Notes: generated by a model not told the origin, from the sequence alone. Counted from the stretch's first letter, positions 9,701 to 18,552 are shown. The stretch: DNA of 64,000 nucleotides from Streptomyces daqingensis (GCF_014645895.1 NZ_BMMP01000015.1:62001-126000); one strand, 5' to 3'. A program made the numbers and translations.

Positions 9701-11326
9701 GCCCAGGCGGCACGGCTCCGTGACCCTGGACCGCTCGTCCAGTCCGGACGCGAGGACGGCCGAGTCCTCCCGGTCCAGGAGGGCCGCGAGCTCCTCGGGC
9801 GTCTCCGCCGCCAGCCGCAGCACCCGCTCCGGTTCGGTGACGGTGACGGCTGCCCGGGCCGGGGCCGTGGCGTCGGCCGCGGGGGTGGTCGCGGCTGCTG
9901 CGCGGCCGGCGGGCTGCTCCAGTACGACGTGGGCGTTGATGCCGCCGAAGCCGAAGGCGTTGACACCGGCCCGGCGCGGCGCTCCCGACTCCGGCTGCTG
10001 CCACGGCTGGGCCTCGGCGAGCGGACGGAAGCGGGTGCGCTCCAGCGCGGGGTGCGGGTCGTCGCAGTGCAGCGTGGGAGGCAGCACTCCGTGGTGGACG
10101 GCGAGCGCGGCCTTGATGAATCCGGCGATCCCCGCGGCCGGCATGGTGTGGCCGATCATCGACTTCACGGAGCCGATGGCGGCGGGCGAGCCGTCCGGGG
10201 CTTCGCCGAACACCTCGCCGAGAGTGGTCAGTTCGGCGCCGTCACCGGCGGGGGTGGCGGTGCCGTGCGCCTCGATCAGGCCGACGGCGTCGGCGGCGCG
10301 CGGGTCGAGCCCGGCCACGTCCCACGCCTGGCGCACGGCCCGTACCTGCCCGCCGGGGTCCGGGTTGAACAGGCTCGCGGACCGCCCGTCGCTGGCCACG
10401 CCGGTTCCGGCGACGACGGCGTAGACGCGGTCGCCGTCGCGTTCGGCGTCCGCCAGCCGCTTCAGCACGACGACGCCGGTGCCCTCACCGATCAGCACCC
10501 CGTCCGCGTCGCGGTGCAGGGGCCTGATCCGCTGGCTGCGGGAGAGCGCGCCGAGCTGGCTGAAGACGCTCCACAGGGTGATGTCGTGGCAGTGGTGGAC
10601 GCCGCCGGCGAGCATGATGTCGCAGCGTCCGGCGTCGAGTTCGCGCACCGCGTGGTCGACGGCCACCAGTGACGACGCGCAGGCGGCGTCGACGGTGTAC
10701 GCCGGTCCCCGCAGGTCGAGCCGGTTGGCGACACGGGATGCGGCCAGGTTCGGTACCAGCCCGATCGCCGACTCGGGTGCCTCCGGGCCGAGTTGCTCGG
10801 CGAAGGCGGACCGCACCTGCTCCAGGCGGTCGTCGTCGAGTTCCGGCACCAGCTCGCGCAGGGTGCGCATGATCTGGTTGCTGGTACGCACCCGCTGGTC
10901 GAGCCGGACCAGTCCGGGCGTCAGGTAGCCGCCGCGGCCCAGCACGACGCCCGCGCGCTGACGGTCCGCGGGGAGGATCGCCTCTCCGCCCGCGTCCTCG
11001 ATGGACTGGTGCGCCACGTCCAGCGCGATCAGCTGGTCGGGTTCGGTGCCCGGCACCGAGTTGGGCATGATGCCGAAGCGGGTCAGGTCGTACTCGGCGG
11101 CCTGGTCGACGAAGCCGCCGCGGCGGCAGTAGACCCGGTCGGCCCGCGGGGGCCCGTCCGCCGCGTAGAACCCCTCGTCCCAGCGCCCGGCCGGCACGTC
11201 GGTGATGGCGTCGACGCCGCCGAGGATGTTCCGCCAGTAGCCGTCGAGGCCGGCCGCGCCCGGGAAGAGCGCGGCCATCCCGACGACGGCGACCGGCGTG
11301 CGCGAGGGGGTTGCCACGGGTGTCAC
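6725..11326 (-). CDS. Iterative type I PKS/PUFA-type synthase: KS-AT-DH-phosphopantetheinyl transferase (PKS2)
   Basis: A 1533-residue multidomain synthase. KS lies at about 8-455 with the active Cys216 in DAACASS and His motifs EAHGTATPAGD and IGHTMPAAG, so it is a working ketosynthase rather than a chain length factor. An acyltransferase follows at about 585-880 (GHSVGEW; SGFHTP near the second motif). A hot-dog dehydratase sits at about 1000-1320, with its His in LLDHCFF and Asp in LLDNVGQLLG. The C-terminus (about 1335-1533) is a Sfp-type phosphopantetheinyl transferase with GIDVEEI and FWAAKEAVAKL. The family resembles PfaC/PfaB-type polyunsaturated fatty acid synthase subunits and enediyne PKS tails. 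The start is the GTG overlapping the PKS1 stop (GTGA, 11323-11326); the GTG just before it is equally possible. Confidence 0.88.
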   Translation of the reverse strand: MTPVATPSRTPVAVVGMAALFPGAAGLDGYWRNILGGVDAITDVPAGRWDEGFYAADGPPRADRVYCRRGGFVDQAAEYDLTRFGIMPNSVPGTEPDQLIALDVAHQSIEDAGGEAILPADRQRAGVVLGRGGYLTPGLVRLDQRVRTSNQIMRTLRELVPELDDDRLEQVRSAFAEQLGPEAPESAIGLVPNLAASRVANRLDLRGPAYTVDAACASSLVAVDHAVRELDAGRCDIMLAGGVHHCHDITLWSVFSQLGALSRSQRIRPLHRDADGVLIGEGTGVVVLKRLADAERDGDRVYAVVAGTGVASDGRSASLFNPDPGGQVRAVRQAWDVAGLDPRAADAVGLIEAHGTATPAGDGAELTTLGEVFGEAPDGSPAAIGSVKSMIGHTMPAAGIAGFIKAALAVHHGVLPPTLHCDDPHPALERTRFRPLAEAQPWQQPESGAPRRAGVNAFGFGGINAHVVLEQPAGRAAAATTPAADATAPARAAVTVTEPERVLRLAAETPEELAALLDREDSAVLASGLDERSRVTEPCRLGVVDPTARRLKLARKAVGKGAPWRGRSDVWFSPSPMLGPAGGRTAFVFPGLEAEFEPRVAELAERFGLEWPHGGEENGAKVGDVGRHGAAVFQLGRVLDAALRRLAVVPDAVAGHSVGEWTAMACGGIHSADEVDAFLAGFDPDALRVPGAVFGVLGMPAEQVLAELDGRGDVVLSHDNAPNQSMICGPEDAVEAVVVRMRARGVIGQVLPFRSGFHTPMLAPYLGPIRAAAESYTLHPQTTPVWSATTASLYPEEPEAVRELFVRHLLEPVRFRLMVSAMYEAGHRAFIQLGAGQLGSLIDDTLSGRDHLVVSAHAGNRDSLAQLRRVVTALWVDGAEPDVAPLLQRDDRPAAAARTAAQPAPGKTKRPGVRLDLGGALISLPESVRGSLAGAAADTAARPAVAASSASLTRLDQAGARNPLAAELSALLNDTASAAADLIGAGAARRAAPPRGPVRRPAVPAPRAAEPPAADVPPVLRVGVEEMPYLLDHCFFRQRPGWPDPADRWPIVPATTVIKHLMEFAERAAPGMRAVGLREVRLLKWIEAVPSVDVPVTVRRIAPDEVEVALTGSSQAVVQLAGQHRPPPDAWTFDPAAERVPEMRAEQLYTERWMFHGPLFQGVSELTAIGDRHVRGVLTAPEAPGSLLDNVGQLLGYWIMATLTERTTVFPVSMDRIRFHGPEPGPGERLECSIRITGLTHSTLTADMQLLHRGRVWAELHGWTDRRFDTDPGIRAVDRFPGSNTLSTRHPEGYAQVHERWPDLATRELMMRNVLGSAERTGYGELPPVRRRQFLLGRIAAKDAVRDVLWSEGAGDVYPAEIAVHNDDEGRPFVRGVHGRELGDGLVVSIAHRAECGVAIARRGPCGIDVEEITERPRATVETACGREELALLREVSEGAGGAEPGQDGEAVWFTRFWAAKEAVAKLRGTGLRGRPADYRVVAAETGRLRVMYGGHSHDVRVRVTSNPPGLPERQYVVAWTTAYEETGVRNDH

Positions 11327-14300
11327 CACCCTGATGCAGCGGAGACCACCGCGTGCACCGTGGGCGCTCCCCAGGCGAGTTCGCGCAGCAGGCTCAGCGG
11401 CCCCTCCTCGGGGTCGATGAGCTTGATGCCCCGCGCCGCGTAGGAGCGCATGAGCTCCGGGGTCACCATGCCGCTGTTGGTCTCGGACGCGGCCCACGGG
11501 CCCCAGTGGACGGTGAGGCCGCGGCGGTCCTCGGTGGACCACCTGCGTCCCAGCTCCTCGAGGGCGTCGTTGGCCGAGGCGTAGTCGCACTGCCCACGGT
11601 TGCCGAGTGCCGCCGCGATGCTTCCGAAGAGCACCGCGAAGCGCGGGCCTTCGGGCAGCGCGGACACGGCGTCGAGGAGTACCCGGGCGCCGTCGGCCTT
11701 GGTGGTGAAGACACGGCGGAAGGACTCCGGCGTCTTCTCGGCGATGAGCTTGTCCTCGATGACTCCGGCCGCGTAGACGACTCCGTCGAGCCTGCCGTGC
11801 TCGGCGTGTATCTCCTTCACGGCGGCGCGTACTGCTTCCTCGTCCTTCACGTCGACCGAGCGGTAGCGCGCCTGGCTGCCCGACTCGCGCAGGGCGGCAA
11901 GGGTTTCGCGTACCTCGCGCTCCGACAGGACGGCGGCGACGGCGCGTTCGATCTCCGCCGGCGACTTCATGCCGGAGCCGATGAACGCGGCGCGCAGCTC
12001 GTCGCGGTTGCGGGCCGAGGCCGTGGCCGGATCCTCGTCCCCGTCCGGCACGGGCGTGCGGCCGAGGAGTTCGATGCGGCAGCGGCTGGCGTCGGCGATG
12101 GTGCGGGCGAACCGTGCGGTGATGCCGCGGGCTCCGCCGACCAGCAGGACGACCGAGTCGCGGTCGAGTCCGGCCGCGGCCGCCTCGGAGACGCCGTCGC
12201 CCGCCGGGCCGGCACCGGTGGCGGCGACGGCGCCCAGGTCGGTGCGGGTCAGCCGCAGCGCCCGGCGGCGTCCGCCGTCCGCGAGGACGACCGGTTCGCG
12301 TTCCGTGGCGCCGAGTTCGGCGACGACGGTCTCGGCGACCCTCTCCAGGCTGTCGTCGGAGCCGACCTCGACCAGCGACGCCGCGAGCTCCTCGTACTCC
12401 CGGGCGACGCTGCGGAAGAATCCGCGAAGACCCGTCGCGGCGCCCTCGGCGCGGCGGTCGACGGCCAGCAGGCGCTTGGGCCCGGCCGCGAGCACGGACT
12501 GGAAGAGCGGGAACATCTCGGGGAGTTGGGCGTCGGGCGACTCGAAGGCGTGCAGGTGCACGACGGCGTCGCCGAACCGCTCGGGCGACTGCCCTTCGGC
12601 CACTGTCCGCGGTACCGCGCCGGCAGCCGTCAGCTTCTCGGCCAGGAGGCCGGCGAGCGGGCCGCCGCCGAGCAGCGTCACCTCGGCGCCCGCGGGGAGC
12701 GCCGCGTCGGGCGCGGGCAGCTCGGTCTCGGTGAACTCCAGGCGCTGCGGCGCCACGACGACGGCTTCGCCTCCGTCGGCGGCCGGTGCGGCCTGCTCGG
12801 CGGGGGCGGGCGTCTCGTCCGCGGAGGCGCCGCCGCCGAGGCGGGTCATGAGGAGTTCGGTGATACCGGCAGCCGTACGAGCCGTGCTCAACTCGTCCAG
12901 ATCCGCGTCCTGATCGACGGGCAGACCCAGCCGCACCGCCAACTCACCAGCGATCTCAGCCCTCTTGATCGAGTCCACACTCAGATCCGCCTCCAGATCC
13001 AAGCCCGGCTCGATCATGTCCACCGGATAACCCGTACGCTCCGCCACCACCGCGAGCACCTGACCCAGCACCGCATCCGCATCCAGCACGGGAGCAGCAG
13101 GGACAGCAGCAGCCGGAGCAGCGGCAGCCGGAGCAGCCGCCTGCGGGGCGGAGTTCAGGCGGGTCGTGAGGAGTTCGGTGATACCGGCAGCCGTACGAGC
13201 CGTGCTCAACTCGTCCAGATCCGCGTCCTGATCGACGGGCAGACCCAGCCGCACCGCCAACTCACCAGCGATCTCAGCCCTCTTGATCGAGTCCACACTC
13301 AGATCCGCCTCCAGATCCAAGCCCGGCTCGATCATGTCCACCGGATAACCCGTACGCTCCGCCACCACCGCGAGCACCTGACCCAGCACCGCATCCGCAT
13401 CCAGCACGGGAGCAGCAGGGACAGCAGCAGGGACAGCAGCAGCCGGAGCAGCCGGGGCCGCAGCGGCCGGAGCAGCGGTGCCGGCGGGGAGGGCGGCCGG
13501 CAGCGTCACCGTGGGGGACGGCAGCGCGTGGTCTCCGGCTGCGACGGGGGGAAGTTCGGTGGCTCCCAGGTAGCGCAGCAGCACGTCGCGCTGCGCCGTC
13601 ACCATCTCTCTGCTGGTACGCAGGAATTCGGCTATGAGAGCGTCCGGACCGGACAGCGTGACGCCGTCCTGAGTGGGGGATTCCGGCACGATGAGCTCCG
13701 TGACTGGGCGGGCTGGTTGGAGGGCGTTGGGCGGGATGGTGCCGTCGGCGAGGCGGATGAGCTGACCGTCGACGGTCCAGCCGGGGGATTTGACCGGGGT
13801 CGCGGTCTCCGGGTCGACGGCGTCGCGCCCCTGGAAGAGTTTTCCGGTGCGTACGTCCGTACCGGCGACGGCGAGTTGTGCGACGCCGGAGAGCAAACCG
13901 TACAGTCCTCCGCGCCGCGCGTCCTCAAGTGTGACCGTAGTGTGTGGACGGTCACCGAGAACGGCCGAGACCAGCCTGGTCAGGACCTTGCCGGGGCCGA
14001 CCTCGAGGAAGACCCGGGCGCCCGACTCGTACATCGCCTCGATCTGGTCGGCGAACCGGACGGGCGCCCCGATCTGCCCGGCCAGTCCCGCGCGCACCGC
14101 ATGGGGGTCGGTGTCGTAGGGCCGGGCCGTGCTGTTGGCCCATACGGGATATGCGGGCGCGTGCACGTCCATGGTGGCCAGCGTCCCGGCGAACGTCTCG
14201 CCCGCGCCCGCGACGAGCGGGCTGTGGAAGGCACACGCCACCTGCAGCGGCTTGGCCGAGAAACCGGCGTCCCGGAGGTGGCCGACGGCCCTGGTGACGG

Positions 14301-17300
14301 CGTCCGACGGTCCCGAGATCACCGTCTGCTTGGGCGAGTTGCGGTTGGCGGTGACGACCTCGCCGTCCAGTCCCGCGAGGGCGAGCACCTCCTCGACCTT
14401 CCCGGGAGCGGCGGTCACGGCCGCCATGGAGCCCGCGTCGCCGTCCCTGACCTGGTCGAGGATGGCCTCGGCGCGTGCCGCGCTCGCGGTGAGCACGTCC
14501 TGTGGCGCCATGGCTCCGGCGACGCCGAGTGCGACGAGTTCGCCGTAGCTGTGGCCCGCCGCCATGTCGGGACGGACACCGAGCGAGCCGAGCAGGTCGG
14601 CGGCCGCGAGTTCGACGATGCCCAGGGTGGGCTGGGCGACCGCCGTGTCGGTGATGCGCGCCAGCTGCTCGTCCCGGGTCTCCTTGTCGAACGCGGCGGG
14701 CGGGTAGAGCACGTCGGCCCAGCGGGAGCCGAGCTGCAGGTAGCGCTGCAGCTCGGGGAAGGCCACGAAGAGGTCGGCGAGCATGCCGGGACGCTGGCTG
14801 CCCTGGCCGGGGAAGAGGAAGGCCAGCGCTCCCCGCCCCTCGGCGCCGTCAGCGCCGTCGGCCTCGGCGGGGGCCGCGTAGATGCCCTGCTTGGGGTCGT
14901 GCACGCCGTCCGCCGCGCGGTGGAGCAGCGCCTTCAGCTGCTCGACGCTCTCGGCGAGCACCGCGACGCGGACGGGCTCGCCGCGGACGGCGGCCGAGTC
15001 GCTGACGCGTGCCGCACCGCGGGCGTAGTCGCGGAGCCGCCAGTCGCCGCCCGGCTGCTCCAGCTTCTCCAGCAGCCTGCGCACGGCGCGCTGCGCCGCC
15101 GCCGCGTCCTTGCCGCGGAAGGTGAACAGCTCGACGGGCCACTCGTCGCTGGCGTGCACGGCGGGCGCCTGGTCGTAGGCGCGCAGCACCGCGTGGAAGT
15201 TGGTGCCGCCGAAGCCGAAGGCGCTGACGCCCGCGACGCGTTCGGCGGGCTCGGCCGCCCAGGGACGCGCCGCCTCATGGAAGTAGAACGGGCTGCTGTC
15301 GGCCTTCCAGGCCGCGTTGGGCTGCTCGATGTGGAGCGTGGGCGGCTTGATGCCGTGGTAGAGGGCGAGCGTGGTCTTGATCAGTCCGGCCAGGCCGGCG
15401 GCGCACTTGGTGTGCCCGATCTGCGACTTGACGGAGCCGATGGCGCAGTTGCCGGGGTCCGCACCGGCTTCGGTGAACACCTCGGTGAGGGTGGCCAGTT
15501 CCGTGCGGTCGCCGACGACGGTGCCCGTGCCGTGCGCCTCGATGAGTCCGACCTGCGCGGGCGAGACCCCCGCGTTGCGGTAGGCGCGGGTCAGCGCCGC
15601 GCGCTGGCCTTCGGGGCGCGGCGCGGTCAGGCCCAGGGCCCGGCCGTCGCTGGCGCTGCCGACGCCGTCGATCACGGCGTAGATCCGGTCGCCGTCGCGC
15701 TCCGCGTCGGCCAGCCTCTTCAGGACTACGCACCCGACGCCCTCGCCGAGCGCGATGCCGTCCGCGCTCTGGTCGAAGGTGGAGGAGCGGCCCGTCGGAG
15801 AGAGGGCGTGCACCGAGGAGAACAGCAGGTAGTCGTTGATGCCGTTGTGGAGGTCGGCGCCGCCGCAGAGCACGACGTCGCTGGTCCCGGTGACGAGTTC
15901 CTTGCACGCCACGTCGACGGCGGTCAGGGACGACGCGCAGGCGGCGTCCACCGTGTAGTTGGCGCCGCCGAGGTTGAGCCGGTTGGCGATGCGTCCGGCG
16001 ATCACGTTGGCGAGCATGCCGGGGAAGGAGTCCTCGGTGAGCTTCGGGAGCTGCTCGTCGAGCGCTGAGGGCAGGTCGCCCACGTAGGCGGGGAGCACCG
16101 CGCGGAGCGCGCTGGCGTTGGACAGATCGCTGCCCGCCTCGGCGCCGAAGACCACGGACGTGCGGGAGTGGTCGGCGGGCCGTCCCTCGTAGCCGGCGTC
16201 GGCCAGGGCGCGGCGTGCCGCCTCCAGGGCGAGCAGCTGCACCGGCTCGATGGCCGCGAGCGAGGCGGGGGGTATCCCGAAGCTCAGCGGGTCGAAGGGT
16301 ATTTCGGGCAGGAAGCCGCCCCAGCGTGAGGGGGTGCGCTCCCCGTCCCCGTCCTCCGCGTAGTAGATCTCGGGGTCCCAGCGCTCGCCGGGGACCTCGG
16401 TCACGCAGTCCTTGCCGGCGAGCACGTTCGCCCAGAACGCGGCGAGGTCCTGCGCTCCCGGGAACATTCCCGCCATGCCGACGACGGCGATCCGCAGCGG
16501 ATCGGCCGCGGGCTCCTCCTTCGCCGCTCCCCCGGCGCCGAGTTCGGCGCGCAGCCGCGCGGCGCGCGCACGGAACCGGTCGGCGGCGTGCGCGCCGACC
16601 GACTCGTGGAGGGCGGAGACGGTGGTGACGGCGTCGCGCAGCACCACGACCTCACCGGCCATGAACATGCCCTCGGCGCCCTGGCGTTCCTCGTCGACGC
16701 TGCGCAGTTCGGGGCCGACCCGCTCGATGCCCTTGCTGGCGACGCGCAGCCTGCCGACGTTGAACTTCTCGAGCTGCTCCCAGATCTCCCGGTCCGGGAC
16801 GCCGGCCGCGCCGAGCTGCTCCTTGAGTCCGGCGAAGTCCGCGGTGAAGGCGCTGTGCGCGCAGCGCGTGGCGTGCCCCGGTGCGGTCTCCAGCAGGTCG
16901 GTGCGCTCCGCGGCGACGACGTGCCGCTGGAAGAGCGGCTGGATGGCGCCGGCCCGTACCGCCTCTTCCGTGAACAGATAGGCGGTGCCCATCAGTACGC
17001 CGGTGGGGACTCCGGCCCGGGTGAGGGGGGCGGCGAGTGCGGCGACCATCGACGCCGAGCGTTCGTCGTGCACTCCCCCGGCGAAGAGGACGGTCAGTTC
17101 ACCTGCCGCCCCGGGTCTTTCCTTGTCGAGGAACTCCTGCAGCACCTCGACCTGGGCCTCCCACAGCGGGAAGCTGTTGCGGGGGCCCACGTGGCCGCCG
17201 CATTCGGCGCCCTCGAAGATGAACTTGCGGGCTCCGGCGGCGAGGAACTGCCGCAGCAGGCCCGGCGAGGGCACGTGGAGGAAGGTCGAGATCCCCTCGG

Positions 17301-18525
17301 CTTCCAGCGCCGCCGCCTGTGCCGGCCGGCCGCCCGCGATGATCGCGTGGGTGGGGCGGACCTCGCGTACGACGTCGAGCTGCGCCGACCTGATCTCCTC
17401 GTCGGCGAAACCGAGCACGCCCACGCCCCAGGGGGAGTCGCCGAGCGACGCCTTGGTGGCCTCCAGCATCGTCCTGGTCTGCTCCGCGCGGGCGAGGGCG
17501 AGGGCCAGGAAGGGCAGCGCGCCGTCGGCGGCGACGGCGGCGGCGAACTCCGGCTGGTCGCTCACCCGCGTCATGGGGCCCTGCGCGACGGGGAGCCGGG
17601 TGCCGAGTGCGAGGGCGCCGGGTGAGCCCTCGCCGAGCGCGGTCGCGGGCTCGTCGTCCTCGACGGCGGTCACGACGGCTTCGCGGATTCCGCGGACGGC
17701 TTCGGCGACGCTGCTCCAGCGCCGTGCGAAGGAGGCGGCGAGGAAGGCGTCCTGGCCGACGGGCAGGAACTGGGTGCGCAGGTCGTGTCCGCCGATGCGG
17801 GACGCGAACTCGGCGGCGTCCTGCGGCAGTTCGGGGACGCCGGGGCCACGGCGGCGCAGGACGCGGATGCCGTGGTGCAGGACGGTCTCGGAGCCGTCCA
17901 GGCCGTCGAGGGCCTCGGCGACGTCCAGGGGCAGTCCCGCCTCGTCGAGGAGGGCGAGCTGGGTGTCGAGCACGACGCCTTCGGCTCCGCCGGCGACGGC
18001 GGCCGCGGCGGTGTGGGGGCCGATGCCGCCCCACGCCCACACGGGCAGGTCGATGTCGGGGTCGGCGAGTACCTGCTGGAGCAGTACGAACGTGCTCAGT
18101 TCGCCGGCCCGGCCGCCGCTTTCGGTTCCGCGGACGATGAGGCCGTGCGCACCGGTTCCGGCGGCGCGGAGCGCCTCGGCCCGGTCGGTGACCTCCACGA
18201 GCACCCGGCGTCCGGCGAACTCCTCGGGCGAGCGGCCCGGGTCGGCGAGCAGGACGGTGCCGGCCGGCGCGGGGAGGTCGGAGACGGTGATGCCGCAGCC
18301 CGGCCGTATGCGGACGCCGAACGGGCGTTTCGACCAGCGGTCTGTGCGTTCCAGGTTCTCTGCGGCGGCGCGCGGGTCACCCGTGGGCAGTTCCAGCACG
18401 CCGAGTGCGCCCGCCGCCGAGGCGGCAGCGGTCAGCCGCGGTGACGGCCGGTGCACGGGGTTGACCGCGATGACCAGACTCGAACGCGAGGACACGTCGG
18501 ACGCGCCCGTATCCAGCATCCTCAT
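11323..18525 (-). CDS. Iterative PUFA-type synthase: enoyl reductase (tandem NMO-like)-KS-AT-ACP-ACP-KR (PKS1)
   Basis: A 2400-residue synthase resembling PfaD fused to PfaA. Residues about 15-640 form two TIM-barrel units of the nitronate monooxygenase/PfaD type. The second is well conserved (LPVAQGPMTRVSDQPEFA, FEGAECGGHVGPR) and probably works as the FMN enoyl reductase. KS at about 675-1115 has Cys863 in DAACASS plus EAHGTGTVVGD and IGHTKCAAG. AT at about 1237-1540 has GHSYGEL and ACAFHSP, a malonyl-type pattern. Two identical carrier domains (about 1698-1786 and 1804-1892) have LSVDSIKR. The ketoreductase (about 2118-2400) has VGGARGI and YASAND. ATG 18525 is chosen because GGGAG lies just upstream. 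First gene of the operon; it ends in a GTGA overlap with PKS2. Confidence 0.9.
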   Translation of the reverse strand: MRMLDTGASDVSSRSSLVIAVNPVHRPSPRLTAAASAAGALGVLELPTGDPRAAAENLERTDRWSKRPFGVRIRPGCGITVSDLPAPAGTVLLADPGRSPEEFAGRRVLVEVTDRAEALRAAGTGAHGLIVRGTESGGRAGELSTFVLLQQVLADPDIDLPVWAWGGIGPHTAAAAVAGGAEGVVLDTQLALLDEAGLPLDVAEALDGLDGSETVLHHGIRVLRRRGPGVPELPQDAAEFASRIGGHDLRTQFLPVGQDAFLAASFARRWSSVAEAVRGIREAVVTAVEDDEPATALGEGSPGALALGTRLPVAQGPMTRVSDQPEFAAAVAADGALPFLALALARAEQTRTMLEATKASLGDSPWGVGVLGFADEEIRSAQLDVVREVRPTHAIIAGGRPAQAAALEAEGISTFLHVPSPGLLRQFLAAGARKFIFEGAECGGHVGPRNSFPLWEAQVEVLQEFLDKERPGAAGELTVLFAGGVHDERSASMVAALAAPLTRAGVPTGVLMGTAYLFTEEAVRAGAIQPLFQRHVVAAERTDLLETAPGHATRCAHSAFTADFAGLKEQLGAAGVPDREIWEQLEKFNVGRLRVASKGIERVGPELRSVDEERQGAEGMFMAGEVVVLRDAVTTVSALHESVGAHAADRFRARAARLRAELGAGGAAKEEPAADPLRIAVVGMAGMFPGAQDLAAFWANVLAGKDCVTEVPGERWDPEIYYAEDGDGERTPSRWGGFLPEIPFDPLSFGIPPASLAAIEPVQLLALEAARRALADAGYEGRPADHSRTSVVFGAEAGSDLSNASALRAVLPAYVGDLPSALDEQLPKLTEDSFPGMLANVIAGRIANRLNLGGANYTVDAACASSLTAVDVACKELVTGTSDVVLCGGADLHNGINDYLLFSSVHALSPTGRSSTFDQSADGIALGEGVGCVVLKRLADAERDGDRIYAVIDGVGSASDGRALGLTAPRPEGQRAALTRAYRNAGVSPAQVGLIEAHGTGTVVGDRTELATLTEVFTEAGADPGNCAIGSVKSQIGHTKCAAGLAGLIKTTLALYHGIKPPTLHIEQPNAAWKADSSPFYFHEAARPWAAEPAERVAGVSAFGFGGTNFHAVLRAYDQAPAVHASDEWPVELFTFRGKDAAAAQRAVRRLLEKLEQPGGDWRLRDYARGAARVSDSAAVRGEPVRVAVLAESVEQLKALLHRAADGVHDPKQGIYAAPAEADGADGAEGRGALAFLFPGQGSQRPGMLADLFVAFPELQRYLQLGSRWADVLYPPAAFDKETRDEQLARITDTAVAQPTLGIVELAAADLLGSLGVRPDMAAGHSYGELVALGVAGAMAPQDVLTASAARAEAILDQVRDGDAGSMAAVTAAPGKVEEVLALAGLDGEVVTANRNSPKQTVISGPSDAVTRAVGHLRDAGFSAKPLQVACAFHSPLVAGAGETFAGTLATMDVHAPAYPVWANSTARPYDTDPHAVRAGLAGQIGAPVRFADQIEAMYESGARVFLEVGPGKVLTRLVSAVLGDRPHTTVTLEDARRGGLYGLLSGVAQLAVAGTDVRTGKLFQGRDAVDPETATPVKSPGWTVDGQLIRLADGTIPPNALQPARPVTELIVPESPTQDGVTLSGPDALIAEFLRTSREMVTAQRDVLLRYLGATELPPVAAGDHALPSPTVTLPAALPAGTAAPAAAAPAAPAAAVPAAVPAAPVLDADAVLGQVLAVVAERTGYPVDMIEPGLDLEADLSVDSIKRAEIAGELAVRLGLPVDQDADLDELSTARTAAGITELLTTRLNSAPQAAAPAAAAPAAAVPAAPVLDADAVLGQVLAVVAERTGYPVDMIEPGLDLEADLSVDSIKRAEIAGELAVRLGLPVDQDADLDELSTARTAAGITELLMTRLGGGASADETPAPAEQAAPAADGGEAVVVAPQRLEFTETELPAPDAALPAGAEVTLLGGGPLAGLLAEKLTAAGAVPRTVAEGQSPERFGDAVVHLHAFESPDAQLPEMFPLFQSVLAAGPKRLLAVDRRAEGAATGLRGFFRSVAREYEELAASLVEVGSDDSLERVAETVVAELGATEREPVVLADGGRRRALRLTRTDLGAVAATGAGPAGDGVSEAAAAGLDRDSVVLLVGGARGITARFARTIADASRCRIELLGRTPVPDGDEDPATASARNRDELRAAFIGSGMKSPAEIERAVAAVLSEREVRETLAALRESGSQARYRSVDVKDEEAVRAAVKEIHAEHGRLDGVVYAAGVIEDKLIAEKTPESFRRVFTTKADGARVLLDAVSALPEGPRFAVLFGSIAAALGNRGQCDYASANDALEELGRRWSTEDRRGLTVHWGPWAASETNSGMVTPELMRSYAARGIKLIDPEEGPLSLLRELAWGAPTVHAVVSAASGW
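12849..13112 (-). repeat. 264-bp direct repeat, copy 2 (second ACP of PKS1)
   Basis: This stretch is identical base for base, as far as I can read, with 13167-13430. It encodes the second carrier domain of PKS1. Identity extends through synonymous positions, which points to recent duplication or gene conversion. Confidence 0.92.
13167..13430 (-). repeat. 264-bp direct repeat, copy 1 (first ACP of PKS1)
   Basis: Partner of 12849-13112, offset by 318 bases. Codon choice inside the repeat (GGT, GCT, AGT, GAT, TTG in place of the GC-ending codons of the flanking domains) differs visibly from the rest of PKS1. Confidence 0.92.
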
Positions 18526-18552
18526 GATTTCTCCCGACTGCACGATCACCTA

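Noticed and set aside
6638..10672. 1344-codon plus-strand frame opposite PKS2
   Set aside because: Antisense shadow of PKS2 for the same reasons.
11353..16068. 1571-codon open frame on the plus strand, opposite PKS1
   Set aside because: It mirrors the codon structure of the real PKS1 gene on the minus strand; high GC at third positions keeps antisense frames open. No protein-like domains or start signals.
2246..18525. Reading the lipid synthase operon as an enediyne cluster
   Set aside because: Enediyne PKS carry KS-AT-ACP-KR-DH-PPTase on one chain with a separate hot-dog thioesterase and conserved companions; here the domains are split over two proteins with a PfaD-like reductase, and none of the companions is present.
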